The notes: generated from the letters alone by a model not told the origin. DNA of 29,708 bases from Bacilli bacterium (GCA_017627015.1 JAGAHP010000030.1:1-29708), one strand, 5' to 3'. Positions 16,278 to 24,415 are shown, counted from the first letter of the stretch. Translations and numbers: made by a program.

Positions 16278-16306
16278 AATATAACCTTATACTCTTTTAA
16301 ACGCAA
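16278..16306 (-). promoter_or_regulatory. Sigma-A-like promoter of the large anchored protein gene
   Basis: Minus-strand TTGCGT (16301-16306), 17-base spacer, TATATT (16278-16283). The -35 abuts the T-run of the tRNA terminator. Confidence 0.5.
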
Positions 16307-16334
16307 CAAAAAAAGAGGTTATTTTACACCTCTT
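16306..16334 (-). terminator. Terminator after tRNA-Arg
   Basis: 7-bp stem AAGAGGT/ACCTCTT (16313-16319, 16328-16334) with an eight-base loop and a T-run on the minus strand, 12 bases after the tRNA CCA end. Confidence 0.85.
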
Positions 16335-16345
16335 ATGTATACTTA

Positions 16346-16422
16346 TGGTGTTCCCGGCGAGAATCGAACTCACGACCTATCGCTTAGGAGGCGATTGCTC
16401 TATCCTACTGAGCTACGGGAAC
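16346..16422 (-). tRNA. tRNA-Arg (anticodon CCU)
   Basis: A full 77-base cloverleaf including an encoded CCA. The acceptor stem is GTTCCCG/CGGGAAC, the D stem is GCTC/GAGC, and the anticodon stem is ATCGC/GCGAT around loop CTCCTAA (anticodon CCT, plus-strand 16386-16388). The T-arm carries GTTCGATT-type sequence with stem GTGAG/CTCGC. The discriminator is A. It reads AGG, a minor arginine codon. Confidence 0.97.
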
Positions 16423-16425
16423 ATA

Positions 16426-16449
16426 AACAATAATCAATTGATTATTGTT
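16426..16449. repeat. 24-bp perfect palindrome in the tRNA leader
   Basis: The half-site AACAATAATCAA is followed by its exact reverse complement. It lies three bases before the mature tRNA 5' end and after the M16 gene. As RNA it would form a hairpin with no strong T-run, so it is more likely a processing or weak termination structure than a strong terminator. Confidence 0.7.
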
Positions 16450-16458
16450 ATTATATCA
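16450..16458 (-). promoter_or_regulatory. Extended -10, probable tRNA-Arg promoter
   Basis: Minus-strand TGATATAAT between the M16 stop codon and the tRNA, with a predicted leader of about 20 bases. Confidence 0.5.
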
Positions 16459-16460
16459 TT

Positions 16461-17738
16461 TTATTTATTATTTTTCATTACTACGATAGATTTATTATTT
16501 AAATTAAAATTACTAATAACTTCTTTAAATCTATCATAATTAATACTTAATTCTTCTTTAATTGAATTTTCATCTATTTTACCTAATAGTTCATATTCAG
16601 ATGACATAAATAACATTATTCCATTAACGCTATTAAAGCCATAATTATAATCTGCGATTAAAGTTTTTCTGAATAACTCGAAATCTTCTTTATTAAAATC
16701 TTTTGTTTTTAATTGTTTTTCTAATAGTTCTATAAACTTGTCCGGTTTATCAGTTAATCCATATAAATGAACAGTAATAAATTCATTATAATCATCTATT
16801 GAATAACCAATATCATCTTTTATAATATTTTTTTCTTTTAATGAAACATTAAACTCTGATAAATCTCCAATAAGTATTTCAAGCATAATAAGTAAATAAT
16901 TATATGCTTCTTTTTTTGTAGAATTAAAATCACTTAATTTAAATTTAAGAGAATAACCTACTCTTGTTTCCTTAACATCTGTGATTAATTCTTCATAATC
17001 TTTTCTAACTGTAACATCTTCTTTATATTCTTTTCTAGTTATTTTAAAATTTTTTTTGAAATTCTTTTTAGATTGATTATCTTTTACTACATTTAATATT
17101 TCTTCTTCTGGTTCATTTGTTACTATTAATAAAGCCATATTAGAAGGATGATAAAAAGAATTATAACATTTATAGATATCCTCTTTTGTCATAGACCTAA
17201 TATCATCTATATCCCCAATTATTTTTTTATTATAAGGGATTTCTTTATATAGATTTTTCATTATTGTTTCATGAAACAATCTATTTTTATCATCTAAACA
17301 CATTTTTGCTTCTTCTATAATTATACCTTTTTCTTTTTCTATATTTTCATCTGTGAAATATGGATTTTGTACATAATCTAATAAGAAGTTTAGATTGTTT
17401 TTAAAGTTATTTGGTCCATTGAAAATATATTTAGTTCTTTTATAACTAGTCATTGCATTTACGTATGTACCACTTTGTTTATAAAAATCATGTACTTGTG
17501 GATCTTTTTCTTGTTCAAATAATTTATGTTCTAAAAAGTGAGCGATACCAGCGGGCATCTTTACAAAATCTGTTTCTCCTATTGGTACAAACTCTATATC
17601 TAGACCACCAAATTTTGATATAAATGATGCATAATTAGAATTAAAATCTTTTTTTCTAACTATATAAACTTCTAAACCATTATCTAATTTGTCATATAAT
17701 ATTTTTTCATCTACTAAATCTAGATTAATTGTTTTCAT
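16461..17738 (-). CDS. ymfH: M16 zinc peptidase, YmfH-like active subunit
   Basis: A 425-residue M16 (pitrilysin/processing-peptidase) family protein. The inverted zinc motif is H67-F-L-E70-H71 in GIAHFLEHKLFE. The third ligand is one of Glu142/Glu143 in EKGIIIEEAKM, preceded by TYVNAMTSYKRTKYIF, the conserved strand of the family. It is the length of one half-clam unit and needs a partner, supplied by the gene upstream. The start codon overlaps the stop of that partner as TAATG, so translation is coupled. In Bacillus, the YmfF/YmfH pair has this composition, one zinc-bearing and one zinc-less subunit; its natural substrate is not firmly known. Confidence 0.88.
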   Translation of the reverse strand: MKTINLDLVDEKILYDKLDNGLEVYIVRKKDFNSNYASFISKFGGLDIEFVPIGETDFVKMPAGIAHFLEHKLFEQEKDPQVHDFYKQSGTYVNAMTSYKRTKYIFNGPNNFKNNLNFLLDYVQNPYFTDENIEKEKGIIIEEAKMCLDDKNRLFHETIMKNLYKEIPYNKKIIGDIDDIRSMTKEDIYKCYNSFYHPSNMALLIVTNEPEEEILNVVKDNQSKKNFKKNFKITRKEYKEDVTVRKDYEELITDVKETRVGYSLKFKLSDFNSTKKEAYNYLLIMLEILIGDLSEFNVSLKEKNIIKDDIGYSIDDYNEFITVHLYGLTDKPDKFIELLEKQLKTKDFNKEDFELFRKTLIADYNYGFNSVNGIMLFMSSEYELLGKIDENSIKEELSINYDRFKEVISNFNLNNKSIVVMKNNK

Positions 17739-18982
17739 TATTTTACCCCCTTTAATAAGTATTCAACATCTAATTCTAGTTTTTTACTTAATTCTATTAC
17801 TTCTTCTTTTGTTACAGATTTATATACATCTTGTAACTCATCTAAAGAAGGTAAATCTAATAATACTTGTCCTTTTAAATTATTACTAATTACACCTATA
17901 TTATCATAGTTCATTAATAGACCTGATTCTAAAGTAGATTTAGCGTTATTTAATTCATCATCAGTAATATTACCAGTAATTATTTCCTCTAATTCTTTCT
18001 TCATTAATTTAGAACACTTTTCATAGTTTTCTTTTGATATACCAGCGTACATATAAAGTATATTATTACTTTGTGAATAATTTGAATAAGCATAATACGC
18101 TAAAGAGTTCTTTTCTCTTACATTATTAAATAGTTTAGAAGAACTACCTCCTAAAATACTATTTAGAATAGGAAGAACCGCTAATCTTTCTCTATCTGTC
18201 ATACCAATAATTTTATAAATCAAATATATAATCGATTGATTAAAATCTTTTTCTTCTACCACAGTATTTACTTCTTTTACTCTTGAAACATCAAATACTT
18301 TTTTTAATTCATATTCGTTTTTATTTACTTTCATATTATCTTTAATTGAATCAATAATACTATCATCATAATTACCTATTACAAATACTATAGCTTTACT
18401 AATATTTAGTTTATTAAAATAATAATCTTTTAATTCTTCTCTTTTTATTTTTAATAGATCATTTAAATTACCTCTATTATCTACTTTAATTGGAAGATCA
18501 TCTGATATATATGATAAAGAATTAAAATATGCCATGTTTCTAGAATCTTCTTCATCTATTTTATACCAAGTTTTTAATTGTTGTTTTATTGTGTTAAAAA
18601 TACTTTCATCAAACATACCATCATTTAAATTCGGATTAAAAATAGTATTGTAATAAAAATCTATTGTTTTCTTATTCATACCTTTTTCTGTATACTTCTC
18701 ATTTAAAAAAGTAGTTGAATAAATCTTATGATGTTTATCAGTAAAAAAATCATTTATTGATAAACTTGGTTCATATAATTCCATGTATTTTTTACTCATA
18801 GATACTTCATCTTTAACTAAATTATTACTATGAGTTAAGTATTCTGAAATAAACTTATTTTTAGTTATTTCCTCTATTTTATAATCGCTAATAAAAACAG
18901 TACTTAGATTTATTGTTTTAAATTTATTAGTTTTTATTAAATATATATCATAGTTTTTTTCTTCTATTTTTTTATAATTCAT
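17738..18982 (-). CDS. ymfF: M16 family protein without zinc motif, YmfF-like partner
   Basis: A 414-residue M16-like protein. Where the H-x-x-E-H should be, it reads KFISEYLTHSNN (43-54), so it cannot bind zinc there. The C-terminal domain keeps the family's Arg/Tyr substrate-holding segment, NNVREKNSLAYYAYS, around residues 288-302. It is first in a two-gene operon with the active YmfH-like subunit. This mirrors the alpha/beta organisation of mitochondrial processing peptidase and other split M16 pairs. The ribosome site (GAGGGTGGT) lies seven bases upstream of the ATG. Confidence 0.85.
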   Translation of the reverse strand: MNYKKIEEKNYDIYLIKTNKFKTINLSTVFISDYKIEEITKNKFISEYLTHSNNLVKDEVSMSKKYMELYEPSLSINDFFTDKHHKIYSTTFLNEKYTEKGMNKKTIDFYYNTIFNPNLNDGMFDESIFNTIKQQLKTWYKIDEEDSRNMAYFNSLSYISDDLPIKVDNRGNLNDLLKIKREELKDYYFNKLNISKAIVFVIGNYDDSIIDSIKDNMKVNKNEYELKKVFDVSRVKEVNTVVEEKDFNQSIIYLIYKIIGMTDRERLAVLPILNSILGGSSSKLFNNVREKNSLAYYAYSNYSQSNNILYMYAGISKENYEKCSKLMKKELEEIITGNITDDELNNAKSTLESGLLMNYDNIGVISNNLKGQVLLDLPSLDELQDVYKSVTKEEVIELSKKLELDVEYLLKGVK

Positions 18983-19002
18983 AAGACCACCCTCACAGAT
19001 TA

Positions 19003-19011
19003 ATTATAGCA
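19003..19011 (-). promoter_or_regulatory. Extended -10 promoter of the ymfF-ymfH operon
   Basis: Minus-strand TGC-TATAAT right after the T-run of the sortase terminator, about 20 bases before the ATG. Confidence 0.55.
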
Positions 19012-19012
19012 T

Positions 19013-19046
19013 AAAAAAAAGAATGATAATCTATTGTTATCATTCT
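19013..19046 (-). terminator. Terminator of the lipoprotein-sortase operon
   Basis: Perfect 10-bp stem AGAATGATAA/TTATCATTCT (19020-19029, 19037-19046), seven-base loop, then eight T on the minus strand. The sortase TGA stop is inside the stem. Confidence 0.9.
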
Positions 19047-19651
19047 AAAGCTTTTGCCTTTACAACAATTCTTGTTTTACCACCATCATCTTCACAAGTT
19101 ATTAGAGTAACATGGTATCCATCATATGATTTATATATAGAATTATCTGAAGGTGAAACATTTCTTAGTACATCATAAACAGTATATTCTAATTGTCTAC
19201 CATTAACATCTGATATATATATTTTATCTCCATCTGATAATCTATAAATATTATACATAAATAGACTTCTACCTCTAAAATTATGACCTGATAAATTAAA
19301 TCCACCTGGTTCATTTAATTCAACTCCATAAGTTTTAATTACACCTACATTCATAGCGTTATAAGTATATTCTTTTATAATAACAGAATTAAAACCTATT
19401 TTTGGAATTTCTATCTTACCTAAAATTGTATACATTCCATAACTTACATCACCATCTGTTGTATTATTATCATCTATATTTTCAGGTGTCACTTTTTTAA
19501 TCTTAACTTGTTTGTCAAAAGCATCAATTGCATTTGCCTCTAAGTTTTCTAGTTTTCTTTGTCTAAATGTATCATAGATCATTAAAAATGACATAAAATA
19601 TAGCGAAAATATAAACAGGAATATAAGTATATTAATCGCTTTTTTTACCAT
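19040..19651 (-). CDS. Sortase family transpeptidase
   Basis: A 203-residue sortase with an N-terminal membrane anchor (about 5-26). The catalytic domain begins at LGKIEIPKIGFNSVII (78-93). The catalytic triad residues are His123 (NLSGHNF), Cys186 (VTLITCEDD) and Arg194 (GKTRIVVKA), all present, so it should be active. The class (B or D like) cannot be fixed by eye. Sortases cut an LPxTG-type signal and attach the protein to peptidoglycan or to a pilus. None of the anchored proteins in this window has such a C-terminal signal, so its substrates are encoded elsewhere. It follows the lipoprotein gene by 10 bases. Confidence 0.93.
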   Translation of the reverse strand: MVKKAINILIFLFIFSLYFMSFLMIYDTFRQRKLENLEANAIDAFDKQVKIKKVTPENIDDNNTTDGDVSYGMYTILGKIEIPKIGFNSVIIKEYTYNAMNVGVIKTYGVELNEPGGFNLSGHNFRGRSLFMYNIYRLSDGDKIYISDVNGRQLEYTVYDVLRNVSPSDNSIYKSYDGYHVTLITCEDDGGKTRIVVKAKALE

Positions 19652-19661
19652 ACTTTTCTCC

Positions 19662-20096
19662 CTAATAACCTAATTCTTTAAATATTTCTTTTATAATCTT
19701 TTTATTCTCTTTCATAGGACTATTACCTACTAAAACAACTTTGTCTACTTGAACTGCTTCAAAATACATATTATCTTTACATTTAACAGTACTATATTTA
19801 TTATTACTCTTATATCTATATTTCTTTCTTGATTTATAGTTTGTTCTTAAATATTCTCTTGCTTCATCTTCGGTTTTAAATTCATAATAAATAAATTGAA
19901 TATTTTTTCCACTAGCTTCTAAACATCTTTCAAACCTATCTTGATATTTTAGTGTCTGATTAACTATATTATAATCAGTTTTATCTTTAAATACTTCATT
20001 AAATCTTGTATATGTAATAGGTTTATAATTATTAGCGCATCCAGTTAAAAATAAAGAAAAAATAAAAATAGTAACCACCGTAATTATTCTTTTCAT
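19662..20096 (-). CDS. Small lipoprotein of unknown function, upstream of sortase
   Basis: A 144-residue lipoprotein. The start at 20096 gives a clean signal peptide with lipobox FLTGC (Cys20). The longer frame would add 11 residues without a ribosome site of its own, while AAGGTAGG lies before 20096. The mature part contains TRFNEVFKDKTDY, an aromatic segment FIYYEFKTEDEAREYL, and a basic stretch KSRKKYRYKSNNKY. It has two further Cys (FERCLEA, TVKCKDN) that could pair. I do not recognise a domain. Its operon with the sortase suggests an envelope role. Confidence 0.8.
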   Translation of the reverse strand: MKRIITVVTIFIFSLFLTGCANNYKPITYTRFNEVFKDKTDYNIVNQTLKYQDRFERCLEASGKNIQFIYYEFKTEDEAREYLRTNYKSRKKYRYKSNNKYSTVKCKDNMYFEAVQVDKVVLVGNSPMKENKKIIKEIFKELGY

Positions 20097-20119
20097 ATTT
20101 ATACCTACCTTATAATAAA

Positions 20120-20148
20120 ATAGTACCATAATTCTTTATATTTTTCAA
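20120..20148 (-). promoter_or_regulatory. Sigma-A promoter of the lipoprotein-sortase operon
   Basis: Minus-strand TTGAAA (20143-20148), 17-base spacer ending in TGG, TACTAT (20120-20125). It has both a good -35 and an extended -10 dinucleotide. Confidence 0.65.
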
Positions 20149-20153
20149 TATAA

Positions 20154-20188
20154 AATACCAACTATCAATAATTAAGATAATTGGTATT
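20154..20188 (-). terminator. Terminator-like hairpin after spo0A
   Basis: Thirteen-base arms with one mismatch (AATACCAACTATC 20154-20166, GATAATTGGTATT 20176-20188) enclose the spo0A stop codon. The following T-tract (TTTATATT) is short, so efficiency is uncertain. Confidence 0.6.
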
Positions 20189-20921
20189 CTAGTTTTAATT
20201 TATCCGCAACTGTTACTATAAATTCACTGTTAGTAGGTTTAGCTTTATCGTAATCTACACTATGACCAAATACTTCTTCCATTAAATCTAAATTACCTCT
20301 ATTCCAACTAACTTCAATTGCGTGTCTAATTGCGCGTTCTACTCTTGATACTGATGTATTATATTTTTCTGCGATTTCAGGATATAGTTCTTTAGTTATA
20401 CCTCCAATTATACTTGGATCATTATATAAAAGCATTATACCCTCTCTTATATATTCATAACCTTTAATATGTGAGGGCATACCTAATTCATGAAGTAACT
20501 TAGTAAGACTTATTTTTAAATCATTATTCTTTTGAAGTGAATTAGTTGGTTCTTCCATAAGTCTTCTTATTCTACTTTCTAAATCTTTCATTTCAAAAGG
20601 TTTTAACATAAAGTACTTAATTCCAAAATTAGATACTTGTTTAATTATTGAATCTGAATTAAAAGAAGTCATAACAATTACATCTTTTTTTATTTCTTCT
20701 CTTCGTAATTCTTCCAAAAAATACATTCCATCTTTTTTAGGCATAACAAGATCCAATAAAACTAAATCTATATCATCTTTATTTCTTAATAATTCTAAAC
20801 CCTCTTTACCATTGTTTGCGTGATACTTTATATCAATATCTTCGCAATCCTTAAAATAATTATCTACTACATTTATAAAACTTAAATTATCATCTACTAC
20901 TAAAATTTTCTTTTTTCCCAT
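20172..20921 (-). CDS. spo0A: Sporulation master regulator Spo0A
   Basis: A 249-residue two-domain response regulator. The receiver has Asp10/Asp11, phospho-acceptor Asp57 (LVLLDLVMP), Thr85 (VIVMTSF) and Lys107 (MLKPFE). The C-terminal DNA-binding domain (about 135-249) keeps the diagnostic recognition helix SRVERAIRHAIEVSWNRGN, and the near-invariant KPTNSEFIVTVADKL end of Spo0A. The start at 20921 is chosen because GGGAG lies six bases upstream, inside the six extra codons of the longer frame. Phosphorylated Spo0A controls entry into sporulation by binding TGTCGAA boxes; one such box lies upstream of this gene. A phosphorelay donor is not adjacent. Confidence 0.97.
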   Translation of the reverse strand: MGKKKILVVDDNLSFINVVDNYFKDCEDIDIKYHANNGKEGLELLRNKDDIDLVLLDLVMPKKDGMYFLEELRREEIKKDVIVMTSFNSDSIIKQVSNFGIKYFMLKPFEMKDLESRIRRLMEEPTNSLQKNNDLKISLTKLLHELGMPSHIKGYEYIREGIMLLYNDPSIIGGITKELYPEIAEKYNTSVSRVERAIRHAIEVSWNRGNLDLMEEVFGHSVDYDKAKPTNSEFIVTVADKLKLEYQLS

Positions 20922-20958
20922 TTTATTCTCCCTTTTCATTTTTTTAGCATCCTATACG

Positions 20959-20964
20959 ATTATA
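20959..20964 (-). promoter_or_regulatory. spo0A: Candidate -10 of the spo0A promoter
   Basis: Minus-strand TATAAT about 38 bases upstream of the ATG. A weak -35-like ATAACA lies 18 bases upstream, within an inverted repeat (20973-20989). No sigma-H-like element was found. Confidence 0.4.
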
Positions 20965-20972
20965 CTACAAAA

Positions 20973-20989
20973 TATAACAATATGTTATA
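20973..20989. repeat. Inverted repeat TATAACA-ATA-TGTTATA upstream of spo0A
   Basis: Perfect 7-base arms with a 3-base centre, overlapping the likely -35 position of the spo0A promoter. It could be an operator; the sequence is AT-rich, so chance is possible. Confidence 0.45.
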
Positions 20990-21007
20990 CTTTTTTTTGG
21001 CTATTTT

Positions 21008-21014
21008 TGTCGAA
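21008..21014 (+). promoter_or_regulatory. Candidate Spo0A box (0A box) upstream of spo0A
   Basis: TTTTTGTCGAAAAA contains the exact consensus TGTCGAA, 87 bases before the spo0A start and about 45 bases before the likely -10. It overlaps the T-run of the glycosyltransferase terminator, which supplies part of the A-tract. Confidence 0.55.
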
Positions 21015-21045
21015 AAAAAAAAGGACTATTTTTCATCCTTTTTTT
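21013..21045 (-). terminator. Terminator of the pgk-flippase-glycosyltransferase operon
   Basis: Stem AAAAAAAGGA/TCCTTTTTTT (21015-21024, 21036-21045) with an 11-base loop and about ten T on the minus strand, containing the TAG stop. Confidence 0.85.
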
Positions 21046-22273
21046 GTTTTTTCGAAGACTTAATAACATCCTTAATATTATTAATAATTTTATTACCTTT
21101 TTTATAGTTTTCAATAGTATGAAGATATACTTCATATACACTTTTACCAAAAGCTTCACTAGAGTGTTTTTTAGATAGTTCTCTTGAATTATTAGAAAAC
21201 TCTTTATAAATTTTTTTATCGCTATATAGTTTATATATATAATCTATATATTCTTCATCTGTATTAAACAAATAACCAGTTTTGTTATGCTCTACTGAAT
21301 CTATAAAACTATCATCTTTAATCGCAAGAACTGGGACAGAAGAAGCCATTGCTTCTAAGACTGTTAAACCTTGAGTTTCTGTTGTGGAAAAAGTTACAAA
21401 AGTATCCATTAATTGATAAAAAACTTGTACTTTTTCTATATCTACTTTACCTGTAAATATTACATTGTTATCTACTTTATTTACTTTAGCTAATTCCATT
21501 AATTCTTCTTTATCAGGTCCATCTCCTACAATTAATAATTTTGCTTTTGGTATCTTTTCTAAAATACCTTTAAAAGTAATAATTAATCTATCAATACTTT
21601 TTTCTTTTGCTAATCTAGAAACAGAACCAATAATAAAATCGTCTTTTTCTATTTTATATTTATTTTTTAAATCTTCTATATCTTCTTTGTTAAAGTTTTC
21701 TTTTTTAAATCTATCTATATCTATTCCTGTACCTATAATGTTTATCTTTTTATTAACATCATATTTTTTATTAAAGAAATTATATATTTTTCTGGAAGGC
21801 ACAATTAATTCGCTTACAGTTTTATCACAATAGAATTTAGTTAAATATTCAATTAGTTTTTTACTTGGTTTATCAAAATGACCTTTTGTTATATAGTAAA
21901 TATAATCTTCATACATAGTATGATATGTATGAACTAATGGTATATTTAATTGTTTAGATACTATTCTAGCAAAAGTACCTATACCAAATTCTGTTTGTGT
22001 ATGTATTATATCTAATTTCCATTTTTTAATAACATTAATCGCACTTACTGAATATATACCAGTAAGTCTTGCGTCATATATACCTATAGGTAATCCAGGT
22101 ACTTTAATAACTTTTTCTTTTTTATCATTAATAAATTTAAATGATTCAAGATTCGCTGTTACTACAAAAACTTCATGTCCCATACTCTCAAGTGATCTTT
22201 TAAGCATTAATTCGCTTGTTACTAAACCACTTACATATGGTAAATAAGTATCAGTAAAAATACCAATCCTCAT
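21026..22273 (-). CDS. GT4 glycosyltransferase, likely diacylglycerol glucosyltransferase
   Basis: A 415-residue GT-B fold enzyme of family GT4. The N-terminus MRIGIFTDTYLPYVSGLVTS is the classic start of Gram-positive 1,2-diacylglycerol 3-glucosyltransferases, with HTYHTMYEDY (115-124) matching their acceptor-side segment. The sugar-nucleotide domain has IGSVSRLAKEKSIDRLI and VGDGPDKEELMELA. The E-x7-E motif is TETQGLTVLEAM. The basic C-terminal tail (KSSKKQKKDEK) fits membrane association. It would make monoglucosyl-diacylglycerol, a membrane lipid and possible lipoteichoic-acid anchor. The gene for a flippase-like membrane protein lies one base upstream, supporting a lipid role. The exact sugar is inferred, not seen. 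Confidence 0.8.
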   Translation of the reverse strand: MRIGIFTDTYLPYVSGLVTSELMLKRSLESMGHEVFVVTANLESFKFINDKKEKVIKVPGLPIGIYDARLTGIYSVSAINVIKKWKLDIIHTQTEFGIGTFARIVSKQLNIPLVHTYHTMYEDYIYYITKGHFDKPSKKLIEYLTKFYCDKTVSELIVPSRKIYNFFNKKYDVNKKINIIGTGIDIDRFKKENFNKEDIEDLKNKYKIEKDDFIIGSVSRLAKEKSIDRLIITFKGILEKIPKAKLLIVGDGPDKEELMELAKVNKVDNNVIFTGKVDIEKVQVFYQLMDTFVTFSTTETQGLTVLEAMASSVPVLAIKDDSFIDSVEHNKTGYLFNTDEEYIDYIYKLYSDKKIYKEFSNNSRELSKKHSSEAFGKSVYEVYLHTIENYKKGNKIINNIKDVIKSSKKQKKDEK

Positions 22274-22274
22274 A

Positions 22275-23282
22275 TTATTCCTTCTTTCTATATGTAATTA
22301 AAGTTATTCCTCCCGCTAACATTCCTAAATAATAAGTAATTAATCTCCAAACAAGCATTGAAGCAGATAATAATCCACCTTTTATAAATACCCCAAAGAA
22401 ATCCATAAATCCGTATTCTAATCCACCAGTAGCGCCTGGAATAGGTACAAATGAACCAATTAAAAATGTATATCCAGATAATACAATTGATTTAATTGCG
22501 TCTATTTTAACATATTCTTTCATAGAATAAAATATAAATAATGGTATTATATATAAACATAATAAACTACATAAATTGAATGTAAAACTTAGTACTGTAT
22601 TTTTAAAATTATTCTTCATAATAGCGGTACTATTATAAAAGTCATCTAATGTCTTTTCAGCTTTTGCTTTTTTCTCTTCTCTATTTTTTATAAATTTAAA
22701 ACCAAATATAAAATTAAATATCTTAGAAAATACTTTTGTATTTAATTTTTTTGCACGTGATATAAAGACAATTAAAAGCATTACTAACAAATTAATCAAA
22801 AAACCTACAACAACAACATTCTTAAGCATATTTCCATCTGGGAATATACCAAGTATTTTATTTAAACCAATCGCTACTGCGCCCATAAATATCAAAGCAC
22901 ATTGATATGTTATAAAGTTTTGTAATAAAGCATTCGCAGAATCACTTACTTTAACACCTTCCTTATTAAGTAGGTACATTTCAAATGGTTGTCCACCTGA
23001 TGAAAATGGTGTTATTCCATTAAAAAACATTGCCATCATCATTAATTTAAAACAAGATGAAAATTTGTAATCCGGTTTTACTTCTTTTAAAAATCTATAT
23101 TGTGATAAACTTTGAAAAAATATATTTAAGAACATAAATAAAATCGCAAGTAATATCCAAAATATATTTAAATGTAATAAATAATCTATTGATTCATTAA
23201 AATTATCTTTTAATGAAAAGAAAACTACTATAAAAGAAATTAAAACTATTAAAATAATATTAATTCTATACTTCTTCTTCAT
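22275..23282 (-). CDS. Flippase-like membrane protein (LPG synthase TM / YbhN family)
   Basis: A 335-residue integral membrane protein with about eight helices, of the lysylphosphatidylglycerol-synthase transmembrane (MprF N-domain, YbhN) family. The first helix is INIILIVLISFIVVFFSL. The hallmark regions are FFNGITPFSSGGQPFEMYLL (near 92-111) and SFVPIPGATGGLEYGFM (near 276-292), matching 'P..lG..e' patterns of the family. There is no cytosolic synthase domain, so it is not a full MprF. The gene overlaps the end of pgk by 17 bases, using a GGAG site in the pgk C-terminal codons. It may move the glycolipid made by the next gene's product. Confidence 0.85.
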   Translation of the reverse strand: MKKKYRINIILIVLISFIVVFFSLKDNFNESIDYLLHLNIFWILLAILFMFLNIFFQSLSQYRFLKEVKPDYKFSSCFKLMMMAMFFNGITPFSSGGQPFEMYLLNKEGVKVSDSANALLQNFITYQCALIFMGAVAIGLNKILGIFPDGNMLKNVVVVGFLINLLVMLLIVFISRAKKLNTKVFSKIFNFIFGFKFIKNREEKKAKAEKTLDDFYNSTAIMKNNFKNTVLSFTFNLCSLLCLYIIPLFIFYSMKEYVKIDAIKSIVLSGYTFLIGSFVPIPGATGGLEYGFMDFFGVFIKGGLLSASMLVWRLITYYLGMLAGGITLITYRKKE

Positions 23283-24396
23283 AAAACACTCCTGGTAATT
23301 TTTTTCCCTCTAAATATTCAAGTGATGCCCCACCACCTGTTGATATATTAAAACTATTATTAGGTACATATTTATTAACTGCGTTAACTGTATCTCCTCC
23401 ACCTACTAATATAAATGCATTTATATTATTCAATATATTACATAGTTCTTTTGTACCATATTCATATTCTTCTTCAAATAAGCCCATAGGTCCATTAAAG
23501 AATACTGTTTTTGAATTTTCTAATTCACTTTTATATAATTCAATAGTATCTGGTCCTATATCATAACCAATATCATCTTTTTTCATATCTTCTATTCTTA
23601 TTAATTCTTTATTTTGATTATAATTATCTTTTATTAAAACTATTTTATTGTTATATTTATCTAATATGTTTTTAGAAAAATCTAAATATTCTTCTTCATA
23701 AAAACTAGATCCTATTTCGTATCCTTTAGCTTTTAAAAACGTATATGCCATTGCGCCACCAATTATTAATTTGTCGCATTTTTTTATAATATTCTCAATC
23801 ACTTTAATTTTATCTGATACTTTTTTTCCACCCATAATAACTACATAAGGTCTTTCGGGATTATTTAATAATCTATCTAAGTTTTCTATTTCTTCCTCTA
23901 CTAAAAAGCCATTATAAGATGGAATAAAATTAGAAATACCAACATTAGATGCATTACATCTATGACAAGTACCAAAAGCATCATTTATAAATATATCTCC
24001 AAAAGAAGAAAAATATTTAGCTAATTCTAGATCATTATTACTTTCTTTTTTATTATCTAAATCAAAATACCTTGTATTCTCAAACATAATCAAATCATCA
24101 TCTAACACTTCATCATTTGTATAATCATAAAAAGATATTTTTTTATTAATAAGTGTACTTAAATAATCACAAACTAATTTTAAAGAATTATTCTTTTTAT
24201 CTTCATCTGTTTTAATTCTACCTAGATGAGATAAGATAATAACTTTACTTGCTCTTTCTACTATGTAATTTAGTGTTTTTAAACTTTTCTTAATTCTTGT
24301 ATCATCCAATATTTTATTATTTTTAATTGGTACATTTAAATCCAATCTAACTATAACTCTTTTGTTATTTATATCTACATTATTAATAATTTTCAT
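23266..24396 (-). CDS. pgk: Phosphoglycerate kinase
   Basis: A 376-residue PGK, slightly shorter than the common 390-395. It makes ATP and 3-phosphoglycerate from 1,3-bisphosphoglycerate. Conserved parts: VRLDLNVPI (17-25), SHLGR (57-61), MFENTRYF, INDAFGTCHRCNASNVG, MGGKKVSDKI, FFNGPMGLFE, LVGGGDTVNAV and STGGGASLEYLEG. The start is the ATG at 24396. A TTG one codon earlier would also open the frame but is worse spaced from AGGTGAT. The usual 'AHRAHAS' is CHRCNAS here, keeping the His-Arg pair. It is followed directly by two lipid-related genes, an uncommon partner set for pgk. Confidence 0.95.
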   Translation of the reverse strand: MKIINNVDINNKRVIVRLDLNVPIKNNKILDDTRIKKSLKTLNYIVERASKVIILSHLGRIKTDEDKKNNSLKLVCDYLSTLINKKISFYDYTNDEVLDDDLIMFENTRYFDLDNKKESNNDLELAKYFSSFGDIFINDAFGTCHRCNASNVGISNFIPSYNGFLVEEEIENLDRLLNNPERPYVVIMGGKKVSDKIKVIENIIKKCDKLIIGGAMAYTFLKAKGYEIGSSFYEEEYLDFSKNILDKYNNKIVLIKDNYNQNKELIRIEDMKKDDIGYDIGPDTIELYKSELENSKTVFFNGPMGLFEEEYEYGTKELCNILNNINAFILVGGGDTVNAVNKYVPNNSFNISTGGGASLEYLEGKKLPGVFYEEEV

Positions 24397-24415
24397 CAAG
24401 TATCACCTACAAATA

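Noticed and set aside
16345..16539. Plus-strand 64-residue frame across the tRNA
   Set aside because: It runs antisense through tRNA-Arg and into the M16 gene; such frames are a common annotation error.
18844..18982. A variant zinc site in the YmfF-like protein
   Set aside because: The segment at the expected position (FISEYLTHSN) lacks both histidines in the needed spacing; it is better seen as the inactive partner.
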